Shown: in pieces, positions 7,506 to 15,657 of the stretch
Layout of the letters: each line of letters starts with the position of its first letter
How positions within the stretch are numbered: the stretch's first letter is position 1
DNA from: CAZBWE01 sp964568985
GTDB taxonomy: Bacteria; Planctomycetota; Phycisphaerae; Sedimentisphaerales; Anaerobacaceae
Assembly (NCBI GenBank): GCA_964568985.1
Contig: CAZMSP010000019.1
Location: 1 to 25,042, forward strand
Direction: 5' to 3'
Length of the DNA stretch: 25,042 nt
Translations under genes and position numbers: made by a program
Notes under the pieces: model-generated
What the model was told of the DNA's origin: nothing
What the model saw: only the letters and a program-made list of their open reading frames with translations
Database searches by the model: none

Positions 7506-9737
7506 ATGATTAAGTCAAAACATTTAAGAAGCGCAGCTTTAGCAGGTCTGTTGATTTTCCTTGTCTTTACTACGGCGGTCAAAGCAGAAATTTCGGGAAA
7601 GCCGGCTGGTGATGACCTGCTTAAGATGCTTCCAGCCGAGAGTCTGTTTTGCGTCCGTGTGAACAATCTTGAGAACAGTCTCGGTCAGACAGACCAGTTT
7701 TTGACCGGCATATCACCTATGCCTATGTTTCTTTCGATGACGGTTCGTGGCCAGTTGGCAAAACTATTAGGCAGTCCCGAGCTGACAGGCCTGAATATGA
7801 AAGGCAGTTTTGCAATATTTGGCGTAGCATCAGCCGGCAAATTACCATCAGGGCCAAAACCATCGGATATGTTTGTCGGTGTTCTTGCGCCCGTTACGGA
7901 TTATAAACAGTTCATTGATGGCGATCCTAATCTAAGCCCACCGGATGCAAACGGAATTTCAAAAATCACAAGTGGCGAACTCAGTGGAATTCTAATTAAA
8001 CAGCTCGGAAATTATGCGCTTTTAGGCTCAGATAATAATGGCAACTTTGCTGCGACGGCAAAATCAATTTCAGAGGGTAAGACAACCGCTCTGGCAGATA
8101 TTCTCGATACTGATGAGGTGAGTAGAGCTACGAAAGAACCGCTCTGGGCTTATGGAAATGTCCAGCTCACCTCCAAGATATACGGCGAAAAGATACGCAC
8201 TCAGTTCAAAGAGATGAGAGCAGTAATGAGTGGCGCAGGACCGGGAAGACAAACGAGAACTGACGTAAATGATTTGGCGGTTTGCTATCAGGCCGATGCG
8301 GATAGCGATAAAAAACTGACAACCGATGAACTTGACCAACAAATCACGAAGCTTAAGACAGAGATAGATAACATGGAACGGAATATACAAGCAAAAATTA
8401 AGCAACTTGAACAGCAAAAAACCGGGCTGGCTGATAAGGACACCAATCTTCGCAATTCGATTGAGAAGCAAATCGAGAATCTGAAAAAAACCATTGATGA
8501 TAGCAAACGAGAAACGGAGGTAAAAATCGATAGATTTGAGAGTATAAAGAGCCAGCTGACCAATATGGGGCCAGGGCAAAAAGTGAAAATCAAAGAACTT
8601 GTCCGGCAATTGGAGGATGTAAACGAGCAATCAAACAGCCCTCAAGCAACAAAGCTTGCTGTCAATGTGGTAAATATGTATGCCGCTATTCTTGAGACGT
8701 TGATGAAAGAGACAAAGTTCTTGAGTTTAACTGTCAGGCCGGAACCTAATTTGTGCAATATGGCTATGAGTATTGCAGCGATGCCGGGTACAGATATGGC
8801 AAATATATTTGTCGCAGATACCTCATCGGGACAGGAAAATAAGTTTTTAGCATATCTGGAAGATGGTGCAGCAATGAATTTAGCCGGCAAAATGAATACA
8901 CCTTTCTGGAAGCTTTACGCCAAGAGCATTGATTTAATACCAGCTATGATGGGCGAGGCTATGTCCCCTGAGGATACGGCGAAAATAAAGGCTCTTATGG
9001 AAAATGCCGCTGCCGCTCTCGGTGATTCGATGGCAGGCTCGTTTGCGGTAGATATGAAAAATAAGCCGACTTTCAAAGGTAAGTATGTCGTAGCGGTTAA
9101 GGACCAGGAAAAATTCAACCAGCTCATCGAAGAAGGTTCACAGATGATGAACACAGGTGCCATTGCTGATTTTTATAAGAGTTGTGGTCTTGAAACGGGC
9201 TTTACAATAAAGCGAGCTGTCGACAACTACAAAAGCGTTTCAATAGACTCGGCAAAGCTCGCAATGAAGTCAACCGAGCCCAACTCGCCCCAGGAACAAA
9301 TGATAAATGCTATGTATGGAGAGGGATTTGATTACCGATGGGCTATAGTTGATGGACTGTGTGTTTGCGTCATGGGTGGCGATGTGGAATCTGCTATACG
9401 CCAACTTATTGACCAGGTAAAATCTGGCGGCCCCAAGCAATTGGCCGATGAAACCAAGGCGGCTCTGTCGCTGATTCCACAGGCAGGTAAAGCTGATTTT
9501 GTCGGGACGTATAATTTTCTACGGTGGTTTAAAATTATTGGTGCTACGATGCCTATTCCGGCGCCACAGACGGATATTCCTACCAGCAGCAACATCGCAT
9601 TTGCCGGCAAAATTGCTAACGGCAAAATGTTATTTGAAATTGCTTTTCCGAAACAGCATCTGATGGAAATGATGGGAATGTTTCGGATGACTCAGCAGCA
9701 GCAAATGCAGCCCAAACAGCAAAACAACAGTCCTTAA
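7506..9737 (+). CDS. large secreted protein with central coiled coil
   Basis: The 743-residue product starts with a clear signal peptide (basic MIKSKHLRSA, hydrophobic core about 11-24, cleavage probably after AVKA near 27). The N-terminal third (GDDLLKMLPAESLFCVRVNN, then ASAGKLPSG and VGVLAPVTDYKQF) and the C-terminal third (FDYRWAIVDGLCVCVMGGD) resemble the planctomycete exported proteins that score how much a residue range contributes to a DUF3352-like fold, but I cannot assign a family firmly. Between them, about residues 268-380 form a charged heptad-rich coiled coil (TELDQQITKL-type repeats, many K/E/Q). The C-terminal tail is rich in Met and Gln. GGAGG at 7493-7497 gives a strong ribosome site. 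Its stop lies one base from the stop of the convergent FHA gene. Function unknown. Confidence 0.75.
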   Translation: MIKSKHLRSAALAGLLIFLVFTTAVKAEISGKPAGDDLLKMLPAESLFCVRVNNLENSLGQTDQFLTGISPMPMFLSMTVRGQLAKLLGSPELTGLNMKGSFAIFGVASAGKLPSGPKPSDMFVGVLAPVTDYKQFIDGDPNLSPPDANGISKITSGELSGILIKQLGNYALLGSDNNGNFAATAKSISEGKTTALADILDTDEVSRATKEPLWAYGNVQLTSKIYGEKIRTQFKEMRAVMSGAGPGRQTRTDVNDLAVCYQADADSDKKLTTDELDQQITKLKTEIDNMERNIQAKIKQLEQQKTGLADKDTNLRNSIEKQIENLKKTIDDSKRETEVKIDRFESIKSQLTNMGPGQKVKIKELVRQLEDVNEQSNSPQATKLAVNVVNMYAAILETLMKETKFLSLTVRPEPNLCNMAMSIAAMPGTDMANIFVADTSSGQENKFLAYLEDGAAMNLAGKMNTPFWKLYAKSIDLIPAMMGEAMSPEDTAKIKALMENAAAALGDSMAGSFAVDMKNKPTFKGKYVVAVKDQEKFNQLIEEGSQMMNTGAIADFYKSCGLETGFTIKRAVDNYKSVSIDSAKLAMKSTEPNSPQEQMINAMYGEGFDYRWAIVDGLCVCVMGGDVESAIRQLIDQVKSGGPKQLADETKAALSLIPQAGKADFVGTYNFLRWFKIIGATMPIPAPQTDIPTSSNIAFAGKIANGKMLFEIAFPKQHLMEMMGMFRMTQQQQMQPKQQNNSP

Positions 9738-9738
9738 G

Positions 9739-10599
9739 TTAGAAGTTTTCCAGTATTGCTGCTGTGTGGATTGCGACCAGCATCAAATAGTCCAAATCAC
9801 TGAGACTATAGCACTGCTGGTTCACAGCATTATCAACATACACTACACCGAAACAGCCCGTGGCATCGATGATAGGTGCTATCATCGCAGAGCGAATTTT
9901 GTCCCGTCCTGTTTGAATAGTAACTTGCGGCAAAAGTAAAAACTGACCTTTTTCAACCGCCTGAGTAATCTTTTCACCGAGCTTTATCTGTCTCAGCTCA
10001 ACTTTTTTACCATCACTTCTTCTGCCGGCATGATATATCATCGCCCCCGCCGGCTCATCTCTTAAAGCACACCAGCTATGAAAAGCTGCAAACTGCCTTA
10101 ATGTAATACTCAATATAACCTCGAGTAATTCCTCCGGGCTATTGGTTTTGCAAATCGCCTCTGTGCCCTGCAGGAAATCGTTTGCCCTTTTAGCTGGTAA
10201 CCTAATATCGGGTGCGTATTCGACCTCCGCTTTCCTTACTATAATCTGTGGCTCTCGAACAGTGGTGATAAGCGTATCTTCCATATGGATGTCCTTGTCT
10301 GCTTTGGCACTGTCTTCGAGTTCAATTTCTATGGTAAAATTCGCAATTTTCAGAACGTCCCCTGTTTTAATTTCAACCTTGCGGATTTGCTTATCGTTTA
10401 GATACGTTTTATTTGCTGAATCGAGGTCCTCGACCATCCATTTGCCATCCTGTGTTGCAAAGATTACAGCGTGCTGCCTTGATACTGCCCCGTCAGGCAA
10501 AAAGACCTGGTTATTCGCGCCTCTGCCGATATAAACCGGACCCGCGGTGAACCGGAGCTCATTAACTTTTCGGCCGTCTTGTTTTACTACCAAACGCAT
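9739..10599 (-). CDS. FHA-GAF signalling protein
   Basis: This 286-residue cytoplasmic protein joins two sensor folds. Residues about 1-95 are an FHA domain, which binds phosphothreonine: the motifs YIGRGANNQVFLPD (Gly25-Arg26), VSRQHA (Ser40, Arg41, His43) and the Asn of DSANKTYLND (near 63) are all kept. Residues about 140-286 are a GAF domain (AICKTNSPEELLEVILS, then MIAPIIDATGCFGVVYVDN, then DLDYLMLVAIHTAAILENF). The linker holds EDTLITTVR, a Thr-rich segment that might be phosphorylated and bound by the FHA domain (speculation). No output domain is present, so it probably acts through partner proteins, for example Ser/Thr kinases encoded elsewhere. AGAGGG lies just before the ATG on the minus strand, and a good promoter lies upstream. 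Confidence 0.87.
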   Translation of the reverse strand: MRLVVKQDGRKVNELRFTAGPVYIGRGANNQVFLPDGAVSRQHAVIFATQDGKWMVEDLDSANKTYLNDKQIRKVEIKTGDVLKIANFTIEIELEDSAKADKDIHMEDTLITTVREPQIIVRKAEVEYAPDIRLPAKRANDFLQGTEAICKTNSPEELLEVILSITLRQFAAFHSWCALRDEPAGAMIYHAGRRSDGKKVELRQIKLGEKITQAVEKGQFLLLPQVTIQTGRDKIRSAMIAPIIDATGCFGVVYVDNAVNQQCYSLSDLDYLMLVAIHTAAILENF

Positions 10600-10641
10600 A
10601 GCTTTCCCTCTCTGAACGTTGCTTCTTATAATCTATCTATA

Positions 10642-10670
10642 ATTATCTAAAATTCATCATAATTTGTCAA
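10642..10670 (-). promoter_or_regulatory. sigma70-type promoter of the FHA-GAF gene
   Basis: Read on the minus strand, TTGACA (10670-10665) is followed after exactly 17 bases by GATAAT (10647-10642). Transcription would start near 10635, leaving a leader of about 35 bases with a good ribosome site before the ATG at 10599. The -35 is a perfect match and the -10 matches five of six bases. Confidence 0.6.
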
Positions 10671-10724
10671 ACAAACAATTTTAAGATACTGGGACAAAAC
10701 GGCACGGCCACGCAAAATACTTGG

Positions 10725-10767
10725 CCCCGCGCCTGCCCTGAGCAGTGTCGAAGGGTTTTACGCGGGG
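10725..10767. repeat. palindromic repeat with CCCTGAGC-GTCGAAGGG core, possible terminator
   Basis: CCCCGCG (10725-10731) pairs with CGCGGGG (10761-10767) around a core CCTGCCCTGAGCAGTGTCGAAGGG (10732-10754, itself partly self-complementary through CCCT and AGGG). TTTTG follows on the plus strand, so it could stop plus-strand transcripts, but it sits between two minus-strand genes. The core belongs to the dispersed CTGAGC...GTCGAAG repeat family also seen at 12634-12648, 20110-20337 and 24950-24967. Confidence 0.65.
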
Positions 10768-10804
10768 TTTTGTTCACCGCCACCTGTGGGCGGGCTTTTC
10801 ATTT

Positions 10805-11671
10805 TTATGGTAAGTCCTCCATTGTTATTACCTTTCCCACGCCGACGCTTATGTAATTGCTGCCGAAGTGCTTTTCGAATAAGGCCCTTGCTCTTTCGCC
10901 GGTACAATGACCGGGGGCAACATACTGCACGCCCATTTGCTTAAAAGCTGAAATAATCTTCTCGATTTTACCTTTAGTCACCCACTCCAGATGGAATCCG
11001 CCCATCACCAAAAGAATATCATCCTTCACTAAATCTTTTGCTGTACTTAAAATTTTCACAATACCCGGATGCGCACAGCCGGTTATAATTACTAACCCTT
11101 TGTCCGTGCGAATAATTAGAGACTGCTCTTTTATCCACGTCCCAAGCTGGCCGGTAGAATAAACATCTTCACAAATCTTCGAATATTGATTGACATCGAC
11201 TATCTTCGCTCTATGGACTTTCACATCATCCTTAAATTTCTGTGGAAACGATTCCGGTAGATACACCGTAACGTCAGAATTCTTTTGAAGAAAGCTATCT
11301 AATCCGCCGGTATGGTCGCTGTGAATATGAGAGAGAAAAACTATATCTATTGTTTTCGGTTCTATTGCCAATTTTTTCATACTGTTAAGCAATAATGGGC
11401 CGTCCCCACCGGTATCGAAGAGAATCGTTTTCTCGGTGCCGCTTATTAGGCACGAAAATCCCCATGCGGTTTCCAGGCCTTCTTTGTACGGATTATTGTC
11501 GTAAACAACCGTAATTGTGAGGTCGTTAACACCGGGTCTCGAGGTGGGTTCGGCTTCTTTCTTCATAATTTGTCCTCTCCCTTGAGTACACAGGGTTAAG
11601 TCGAAACTTACTCCCAAAACAAGCGCAACGCCTGTTAGTAGTAAAATACAACTGGCAGATATTTCCCGCAT
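10805..11671 (-). CDS. metallo-beta-lactamase-fold hydrolase (COG1237-like)
   Basis: The product is a metal-dependent hydrolase of the MBL fold. The zinc motif HxHxDH is intact in LSHIHSDHTGG, preceded by ILFDTGGDG and followed by TGCAHPG, GGFHLEW and APGHCTGE, the pattern of the COG1237 group (the family annotated as dihydropteridine-linked aminobenzene-phosphate synthase-like in archaea). The true substrate is not shown. Two starts are possible. ATG at 11671 gives 288 residues with a hydrophobic N-terminus (ILLLTGVALVLGV) that looks like a signal peptide but has no clear ribosome site. ATG at 11566 gives a cytoplasmic form (MKKEAEP) and has a strong GGAGAGG site 7 nt upstream. The long form is listed because a chance signal-like leader in frame is unlikely. 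The gene diverges from mdh. Confidence 0.82.
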   Translation of the reverse strand: MREISASCILLLTGVALVLGVSFDLTLCTQGRGQIMKKEAEPTSRPGVNDLTITVVYDNNPYKEGLETAWGFSCLISGTEKTILFDTGGDGPLLLNSMKKLAIEPKTIDIVFLSHIHSDHTGGLDSFLQKNSDVTVYLPESFPQKFKDDVKVHRAKIVDVNQYSKICEDVYSTGQLGTWIKEQSLIIRTDKGLVIITGCAHPGIVKILSTAKDLVKDDILLVMGGFHLEWVTKGKIEKIISAFKQMGVQYVAPGHCTGERARALFEKHFGSNYISVGVGKVITMEDLP

Positions 11672-11865
11672 CTGTTTATCATTGTATACGCTGCAACAAC
11701 TAAAAAGAATAACCGCTAAAGTTCAAAAAAGCAATCTGTGGACTCGAAAAATGCGGCCCATTCAGAAATAAAGGGCAAATCATCGACCTGTTGGGCTACT
11801 TAAAGCACAGCCAACAATCAGGTTAGCTAAATAGCTAACATTCCCAAAAAAACGCCGTATTTTTC
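11672..11865. other. non-coding region between MBL gene and small RNA promoter
   Basis: No gene is seen. The region holds TGTTGG (11789-11794) pairing with CCAACA (11811-11816), and the palindrome listed separately at 11822-11839. The rest shows no recognisable structure. Confidence 0.5.
11822..11839. promoter_or_regulatory. 18-bp palindrome, operator candidate
   Basis: GTTAGCTA (11822-11829), AA, TAGCTAAC (11832-11839) is a perfect inverted repeat. It ends 26 bases before the -35 box of the small RNA promoter, a usual place for an activator or repressor dimer. No regulator is known. Confidence 0.45.
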
Positions 11866-11894
11866 TTGACATCTCTCGCCTGTTCGGATAGACT
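11866..11894 (+). promoter_or_regulatory. sigma70-type promoter of the small RNA
   Basis: TTGACA at 11866-11871 is a perfect -35. After 17 bases comes TAGACT at 11889-11894 (four of six -10 positions). Transcription is expected near 11900. Confidence 0.6.
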
Positions 11895-11899
11895 ATTGT

Positions 11900-12059
11900 A
11901 CATAGGGATGGGTGTGAGAAAGCTTGTTGTTTATCTCTATCAAGCCTTCCTATACAAAAAATGGATGTCGCAAATAGGCTGTTACGACTTGAACAGCCGA
12001 AATCATTTTAGTTGGATGGGGCGTGGGTCCTGATTCAATCAGGCCTACGCCTTTTTTTT
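11900..12059 (+). ncRNA. candidate structured small RNA, about 160 nt
   Basis: A full transcription unit without an open frame lies between promoter and terminator. Three folded parts are visible. The 5' arm GTA..TAGGGA (11898-11908) pairs with TTCCTATAC (11947-11955), enclosing AAGCTTG with CAAGCCTT. A perfect hairpin follows, GGCTGTT (11977-11983) with AACAGCC (11992-11998) and an 8-nt loop. The intrinsic terminator ends it. I do not recognise it as a known class: the ends do not pair as in 6S RNA and no riboswitch core is apparent. A separate promoter follows for mdh, so it reads more as a free small RNA than as a leader, though readthrough into mdh is possible. Confidence 0.55.
12020..12059 (+). 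terminator. intrinsic terminator
   Basis: The arms 12020-12034 and 12038-12051 form a 14-pair stem with one bulged T (12028), one G-U pair and a 3-nt loop, followed directly by eight T (12052-12059). This is a textbook rho-independent terminator on the plus strand. Confidence 0.85.
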
Positions 12060-12060
12060 A

Positions 12061-12089
12061 TTAGCATTATCCTGTCCTTTAAGTATAAT
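12061..12089 (+). promoter_or_regulatory. promoter of mdh
   Basis: TTAGCA (12061-12066), 17 bases, then the perfect -10 TATAAT (12084-12089). It lies just after the small RNA terminator and 47 bases before the mdh start. In the leader, ATGGTT (12104-12109) and AACCAT (12114-12119) form a 6-bp hairpin close to the ribosome site AAAGGA (12123-12128), which may affect translation. Confidence 0.55.
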
Positions 12090-12135
12090 TACGCCCTTGT
12101 TTCATGGTTTGTGAACCATCACAAAGGATACTTAG

Positions 12136-13095
12136 ATGGCAAAGGACAAAATTACCATAGTCGGAGCCGGCAACGTCGGTGCGACAACCGCACACATCGC
12201 TGCAACAAGACAGCTCGGCGATATTGTCCTGCTCGATATAGTCCAGGGCCTCGCTGAAGGAAAAGCCCTCGACATCGCCCAAGCTGGCCCACTTCAGCTT
12301 TATGATTCCAATGCCATTGGCACGACCGACTGGCAAAAGACCGCAGACAGCAATCTCGTCATTGTAACAAGCGGCCTGCCGCGTAAGCCCGGTATGAGCC
12401 GTGACGACCTGCTCACAAATAATGTTCGAATCGTCAAAGATGTCAGCCAAAAAATCGCCAAATACTCTCCCGACAGTATCGTCATCGTCGTCTGCAATCC
12501 GCTCGATGCAATGGTTTACCTCACCGCAAAAGTTACCGGCTTTGCAAAAAACAGGATTATGGGTATGGCCGGTGCACTGGACTCAGCCCGCTTTAGCTAT
12601 TTTCTTGCAAAAGAGCTCGGCAGACATTCGGCTGAGCTCAGTCGAAGTCTAAGTGTCAAGGACATAAAGTGCCTCTTAATGGGCAGCCACGGCGATGATA
12701 TGGTTCCTTTGCCGCGATTTACTTCTGTTAATGAAAAACCAATAACAGAGCTGCTTGACGAAAAGAAAATCGCTGAACTAATCGAAAAAACTCGCAAAGG
12801 CGGCATCGAGATAGTAAATCTGCTTGGCTACAGCGCTTATTACGCACCCGCCGCGGGAGTAGCCAAAATGGCTGAAGCGATACTAAAAGATACGAATGAG
12901 CTTATTTGCTGCTGTGCTTATTGTGAAAGCCAATACAATGTCGGCGGGCATTTTGTCGGCGTACCTGCTGTTCTCGGCAAAAACGGCGTCGAAAAGATTA
13001 TCGAGCTTGACTTGAACAATTCTGAGAAAGCCGAATTCCAAAAATCCCTCGACCACATAAAACAGCTCACCTCGCAAGTCGACAAACTCTTATAA
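12136..13095 (+). CDS. mdh: malate dehydrogenase (LDH-like type)
   Basis: This enzyme converts malate and NAD+ to oxaloacetate and NADH in the cytoplasm. The NAD-binding motif GAGNVGA is at 10-16 and Asp34 in VLLDIV suggests NAD rather than NADP. The mobile loop LPRKPGMSRDD (Arg83, Arg89) has the Arg expected for malate rather than lactate. CNPLDAM (120-126), LDSARF (Asp149, Arg152) and the catalytic His of MGSHGDDMVP (185) are all present. Length is 319 residues, slightly longer than usual. The excess is residues 163-172 (RHSAELSRSL), between AKELG and SVKDI, where homologues normally run straight from ELG to VSVKDI. The DNA of this insertion resembles the dispersed repeat family. The ribosome site AAAGGA is 7 nt upstream, and the gene has its own promoter. 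Confidence 0.93.
   Translation: MAKDKITIVGAGNVGATTAHIAATRQLGDIVLLDIVQGLAEGKALDIAQAGPLQLYDSNAIGTTDWQKTADSNLVIVTSGLPRKPGMSRDDLLTNNVRIVKDVSQKIAKYSPDSIVIVVCNPLDAMVYLTAKVTGFAKNRIMGMAGALDSARFSYFLAKELGRHSAELSRSLSVKDIKCLLMGSHGDDMVPLPRFTSVNEKPITELLDEKKIAELIEKTRKGGIEIVNLLGYSAYYAPAAGVAKMAEAILKDTNELICCCAYCESQYNVGGHFVGVPAVLGKNGVEKIIELDLNNSEKAEFQKSLDHIKQLTSQVDKLL
12622..12651 (+). repeat. in-frame repeat-like insertion inside mdh
   Basis: Thirty bases encode the ten extra residues of malate dehydrogenase. The segment CTGAGCTCAGTCGAAGT (12632-12648) differs from CTGAGCGCAGTCGAAGT in the 114-bp repeat (near 20144-20160) by one base. GAGCTC occurs both just before the insertion (12613-12618) and within it (12634-12639). 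Confidence 0.6.
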
Positions 13096-13196
13096 CCTAC
13101 ATTTCCTGTTAACCTATAGATTTCACTGATTTTTATTTCTTTGCGCCTTCACAGCCAACAACTAATATTTATGGGACAAAACCCACTAAAGAATTC

Positions 13197-13225
13197 TTGC
13201 CTTTTAACGAATAATAATATATATT
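13197..13225 (+). promoter_or_regulatory. possible promoter of the V-ATPase operon
   Basis: TTGCCT (13197-13202), 17 bases, TATATT (13220-13225) lies 42 bases before the first V-ATPase gene. Each box matches the consensus at four and five positions. The surrounding stretch is very AT-rich, so chance matches are possible. Confidence 0.4.
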
Positions 13226-13266
13226 GTTGTCTTTTATATATACACTCTTGAAAGTCAAGGATTGAT

Positions 13267-13569
13267 ATGGAATTGATAAGGAAAATCAAGCAGGCTGAGG
13301 CCCAGGCACAGCAGATTATTGAACGGGCCAAAGCCGACGCCGCCGAATTGGCTGAACAAGGCCGCAAGCACCACCAGCAGCTTCTCGAACAGGCCACCCA
13401 ACATAGAAAAAAAGAAATCGAATCTGCCCTTGCCGAGGCAAAATCAAAGGCCGACGCTGAAGTTCATAAGCTCAAGAAACAGGCGGAAAACCAGCAAAAA
13501 CAACTGCGGGATAAGACCGCTGATAAATTGGACGCAGCAGCAGCAAAAGTAATGGATTATTTAAAGTGA
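13267..13569 (+). CDS. ntpF: V-type ATPase subunit G/H (peripheral stalk)
   Basis: The 100-residue product is almost wholly one charged alpha helix (Ala, Glu, Lys, Gln-rich heptads from about 5 to 95), the shape of the small stalk subunit (NtpF in Enterococcus, AhaH in archaea) that pairs with subunit E to form the stator. Sequence alone would be weak, but its position directly before subunit I is the standard one. AAGGA lies 5-6 nt before the ATG. First gene of the operon. Confidence 0.8.
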   Translation: MELIRKIKQAEAQAQQIIERAKADAAELAEQGRKHHQQLLEQATQHRKKEIESALAEAKSKADAEVHKLKKQAENQQKQLRDKTADKLDAAAAKVMDYLK

Positions 13570-13570
13570 G

Positions 13571-13640
13571 CTAAAGTAAACTAAAGTTAATCCGCCTGCG
13601 GCGAACCACAACTTTAGGCATTCCACACTTTAGGCACTTT
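13571..13640. repeat. CTAAAGT repeat hairpin in operon spacer
   Basis: CTAAAGTT (13581-13588) pairs with AACTTTAG (13610-13617) around a nested CCGC (13592-13595) and GCGG (13598-13601). Extra copies of CTAAAGT (near 13571) and CTTTAGGCA (13612-13640) flank it. The spacer therefore consists of one repeated word in both orientations, with the ribosome site GAAAGGG after it. Confidence 0.65.
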
Positions 13641-13652
13641 GAAAGGGTAACT

Positions 13653-15620
13653 ATGGCCATTGCCCAAATGGCAAAAGTTATGATTGTCAGCCATCGCTCA
13701 CAGGCATCGGAGCTGCTCGAAGCCCTGCAGGCCGAGGGTATTTGCCAGATACTAAACACCGAAGAAGCGATGGTCAGCAAAGATATGCCTGAGCTTAATA
13801 CCGCCGCAGAAAGGCCGAAGGATATTGAAGGCCTCATTAATCGCCTTCAAAAGTCTATTCTCTCTCTTAAAAATTATGCTCAGGTCAAAAAAGGCCTTGC
13901 CAGCGTTTTTTCGCCGCGAACAGTCATTGACAGTCAATCATACAACGAGGTTGTTCGTCGAACCGATAGAATCCTGAAGATTGTCGAACAGTACGAGCAG
14001 ACAGAAACAGCTATAGAGAAAGCAAAATCCGAAATCGAAAATCTCAACGCCACTCTGCAGACACTTGAACCCTTCAAGGCTCTCGAAACTCCTGTAGATG
14101 AAATCCGCCCGTCCAGAAACACAAACTGTTTGGCCGGCCTGATACCGATTCAGCATTACGAATACGCTCTCGCCGGCCTGAGCGAGCTTGCCGCCGCAGT
14201 TCAGCAGATAGGCACTTCCGCCAATAAAAATGCCTGCATTATAGTCTGCCTGAAAGAGCAAACCGACGAAGTTCAGAAGCTCCTGCGTTCAGCCGACTTT
14301 GAACAGGTCACTTTTGAACCTATGACCGGCAAAGTAGCAGATTTAATAAACCAGCATAATGACAAATTGCTCTACGCCGAGGACCAGCTACGGACACACT
14401 ACAAACACGCAACCTTGCTCTCCGAGAACCTGCTAAACCTGCAGATTCTTCACGACCATTATGAGAACCTCTTAAAAAGAGAGCAGGCCAAAGACGCCGC
14501 ACCTGCCACAGAGCATACCGTTATTCTGGAGGGCTGGGTAAAAAAGCAAAACTACAAACGTCTTGAAAAAATTGTCTCTCGTTTCGATGCCGCCACCGTC
14601 ACTAAAATCAAACCCGCCGAAGATGAAGAAATACCCGTTGAAATTGAGAACAAGAGCATCATTAAGCCATTCGAGGTAATAACCCGTCTTTACGGTATGC
14701 CCCAGCATTTCGAGGTCGACCCAACCGTATTTCTGGCGCCGTTCTTTGCAATCTTCTTTGCCCTGTGTTTGACCGACGCCGGTTATGGTCTTGTCATCAT
14801 CGCATTGATGATTTTCTTCATAAAGAAAATACAGGGCGACAAAAAGCTGATGTGGATGCTTGCCATCTGCTCAGCCGCCACAGTCGTAGTAGGAGCTCTG
14901 ACCGGCGGCTGGTTTGGCGACGCCATCCAGCAGTTTGTACCTGCCTTAGAGCCTGTGCGGGAGAAGCTAATGTGGTTCGACCCATTTGAGAAACCGATGA
15001 CATTCTTTGTTTTAGCACTGGCGATGGGTTATGTGCAGATTATGGCAGGACTGATGATTGCGTTTGTGCATAACCTTAGACGAAAGCAATATATAGCCGG
15101 ACTGTGTGACCAATTGACCCTGTTGGTGATGCTCAATTCGATTGCAATATTTGCGGCGAGCAAGGCTGGGGTGCTCCCAATTAAAAACGGAAAATTCTTC
15201 GGAATTATGGCAATTATTCCAGCGGCTGCTATCTTATTGTTCAGCCAGCGCGAAGGTGGCTGGCCCAGCCGAATCGGCATGGGTGCATATAATCTCTTTA
15301 GCACAATATTCTATGTCGGGGATGTGCTCAGTTACATAAGATTGATGGCCCTGGGTATGGTTACAGCCGGCCTCGCTATGGCTATAAACGTTATGGCCGG
15401 GCTTGCGCTCGATATACCTTACGGCATAGGTATTGTCGCGATGTTATTGGTACTTATTGGCGGACACGGATTTAACATAGCTATAAACGCATTAGGGGCG
15501 TTTGTTCATACTTTGAGGTTGCAATACGCGGAGTTTTTCCCAAAGTTCTTCATCGGTGGGGGTAGAGCGTTTGAGCCGTTAAACAAAGAATATAAACATA
15601 TTTATATATGTAAAAGGTAA
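13653..15620 (+). CDS. ntpI: V-type ATPase subunit I (a-subunit)
   Basis: This 655-residue membrane subunit forms the ion half-channels against the K ring. The N-terminal half (about 1-340) is soluble and charged, with coiled-coil stretches, as in the family. The C-terminal half has about seven to eight membrane helices, starting at FLAPFFAIFFALCLTDAGYG. The essential arginine of the ion path is seen in LSYIRLMALG (Arg563), and the family C-terminal block NALGAFVHTLRLQYAEFF is intact. It lies between the G/H and K subunit genes, in the standard order. The ATG is preceded by AAAGGG with 6-nt spacing. Confidence 0.95.
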   Translation: MAIAQMAKVMIVSHRSQASELLEALQAEGICQILNTEEAMVSKDMPELNTAAERPKDIEGLINRLQKSILSLKNYAQVKKGLASVFSPRTVIDSQSYNEVVRRTDRILKIVEQYEQTETAIEKAKSEIENLNATLQTLEPFKALETPVDEIRPSRNTNCLAGLIPIQHYEYALAGLSELAAAVQQIGTSANKNACIIVCLKEQTDEVQKLLRSADFEQVTFEPMTGKVADLINQHNDKLLYAEDQLRTHYKHATLLSENLLNLQILHDHYENLLKREQAKDAAPATEHTVILEGWVKKQNYKRLEKIVSRFDAATVTKIKPAEDEEIPVEIENKSIIKPFEVITRLYGMPQHFEVDPTVFLAPFFAIFFALCLTDAGYGLVIIALMIFFIKKIQGDKKLMWMLAICSAATVVVGALTGGWFGDAIQQFVPALEPVREKLMWFDPFEKPMTFFVLALAMGYVQIMAGLMIAFVHNLRRKQYIAGLCDQLTLLVMLNSIAIFAASKAGVLPIKNGKFFGIMAIIPAAAILLFSQREGGWPSRIGMGAYNLFSTIFYVGDVLSYIRLMALGMVTAGLAMAINVMAGLALDIPYGIGIVAMLLVLIGGHGFNIAINALGAFVHTLRLQYAEFFPKFFIGGGRAFEPLNKEYKHIYICKR

Positions 15621-15657
15621 GAAGATAAAAGTAAAAAGTTAGAAGGGCAGGTTGGAA

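Noticed and set aside
8070..8630. Minus-strand open frame of 186 codons
   Set aside because: It is antisense to the coiled-coil part of the secreted protein and has no family features.
11900..12059. 6S RNA or a known riboswitch
   Set aside because: The two ends do not pair into a long interrupted rod as in 6S, and I see no core motif of common riboswitches. A separate mdh promoter follows.
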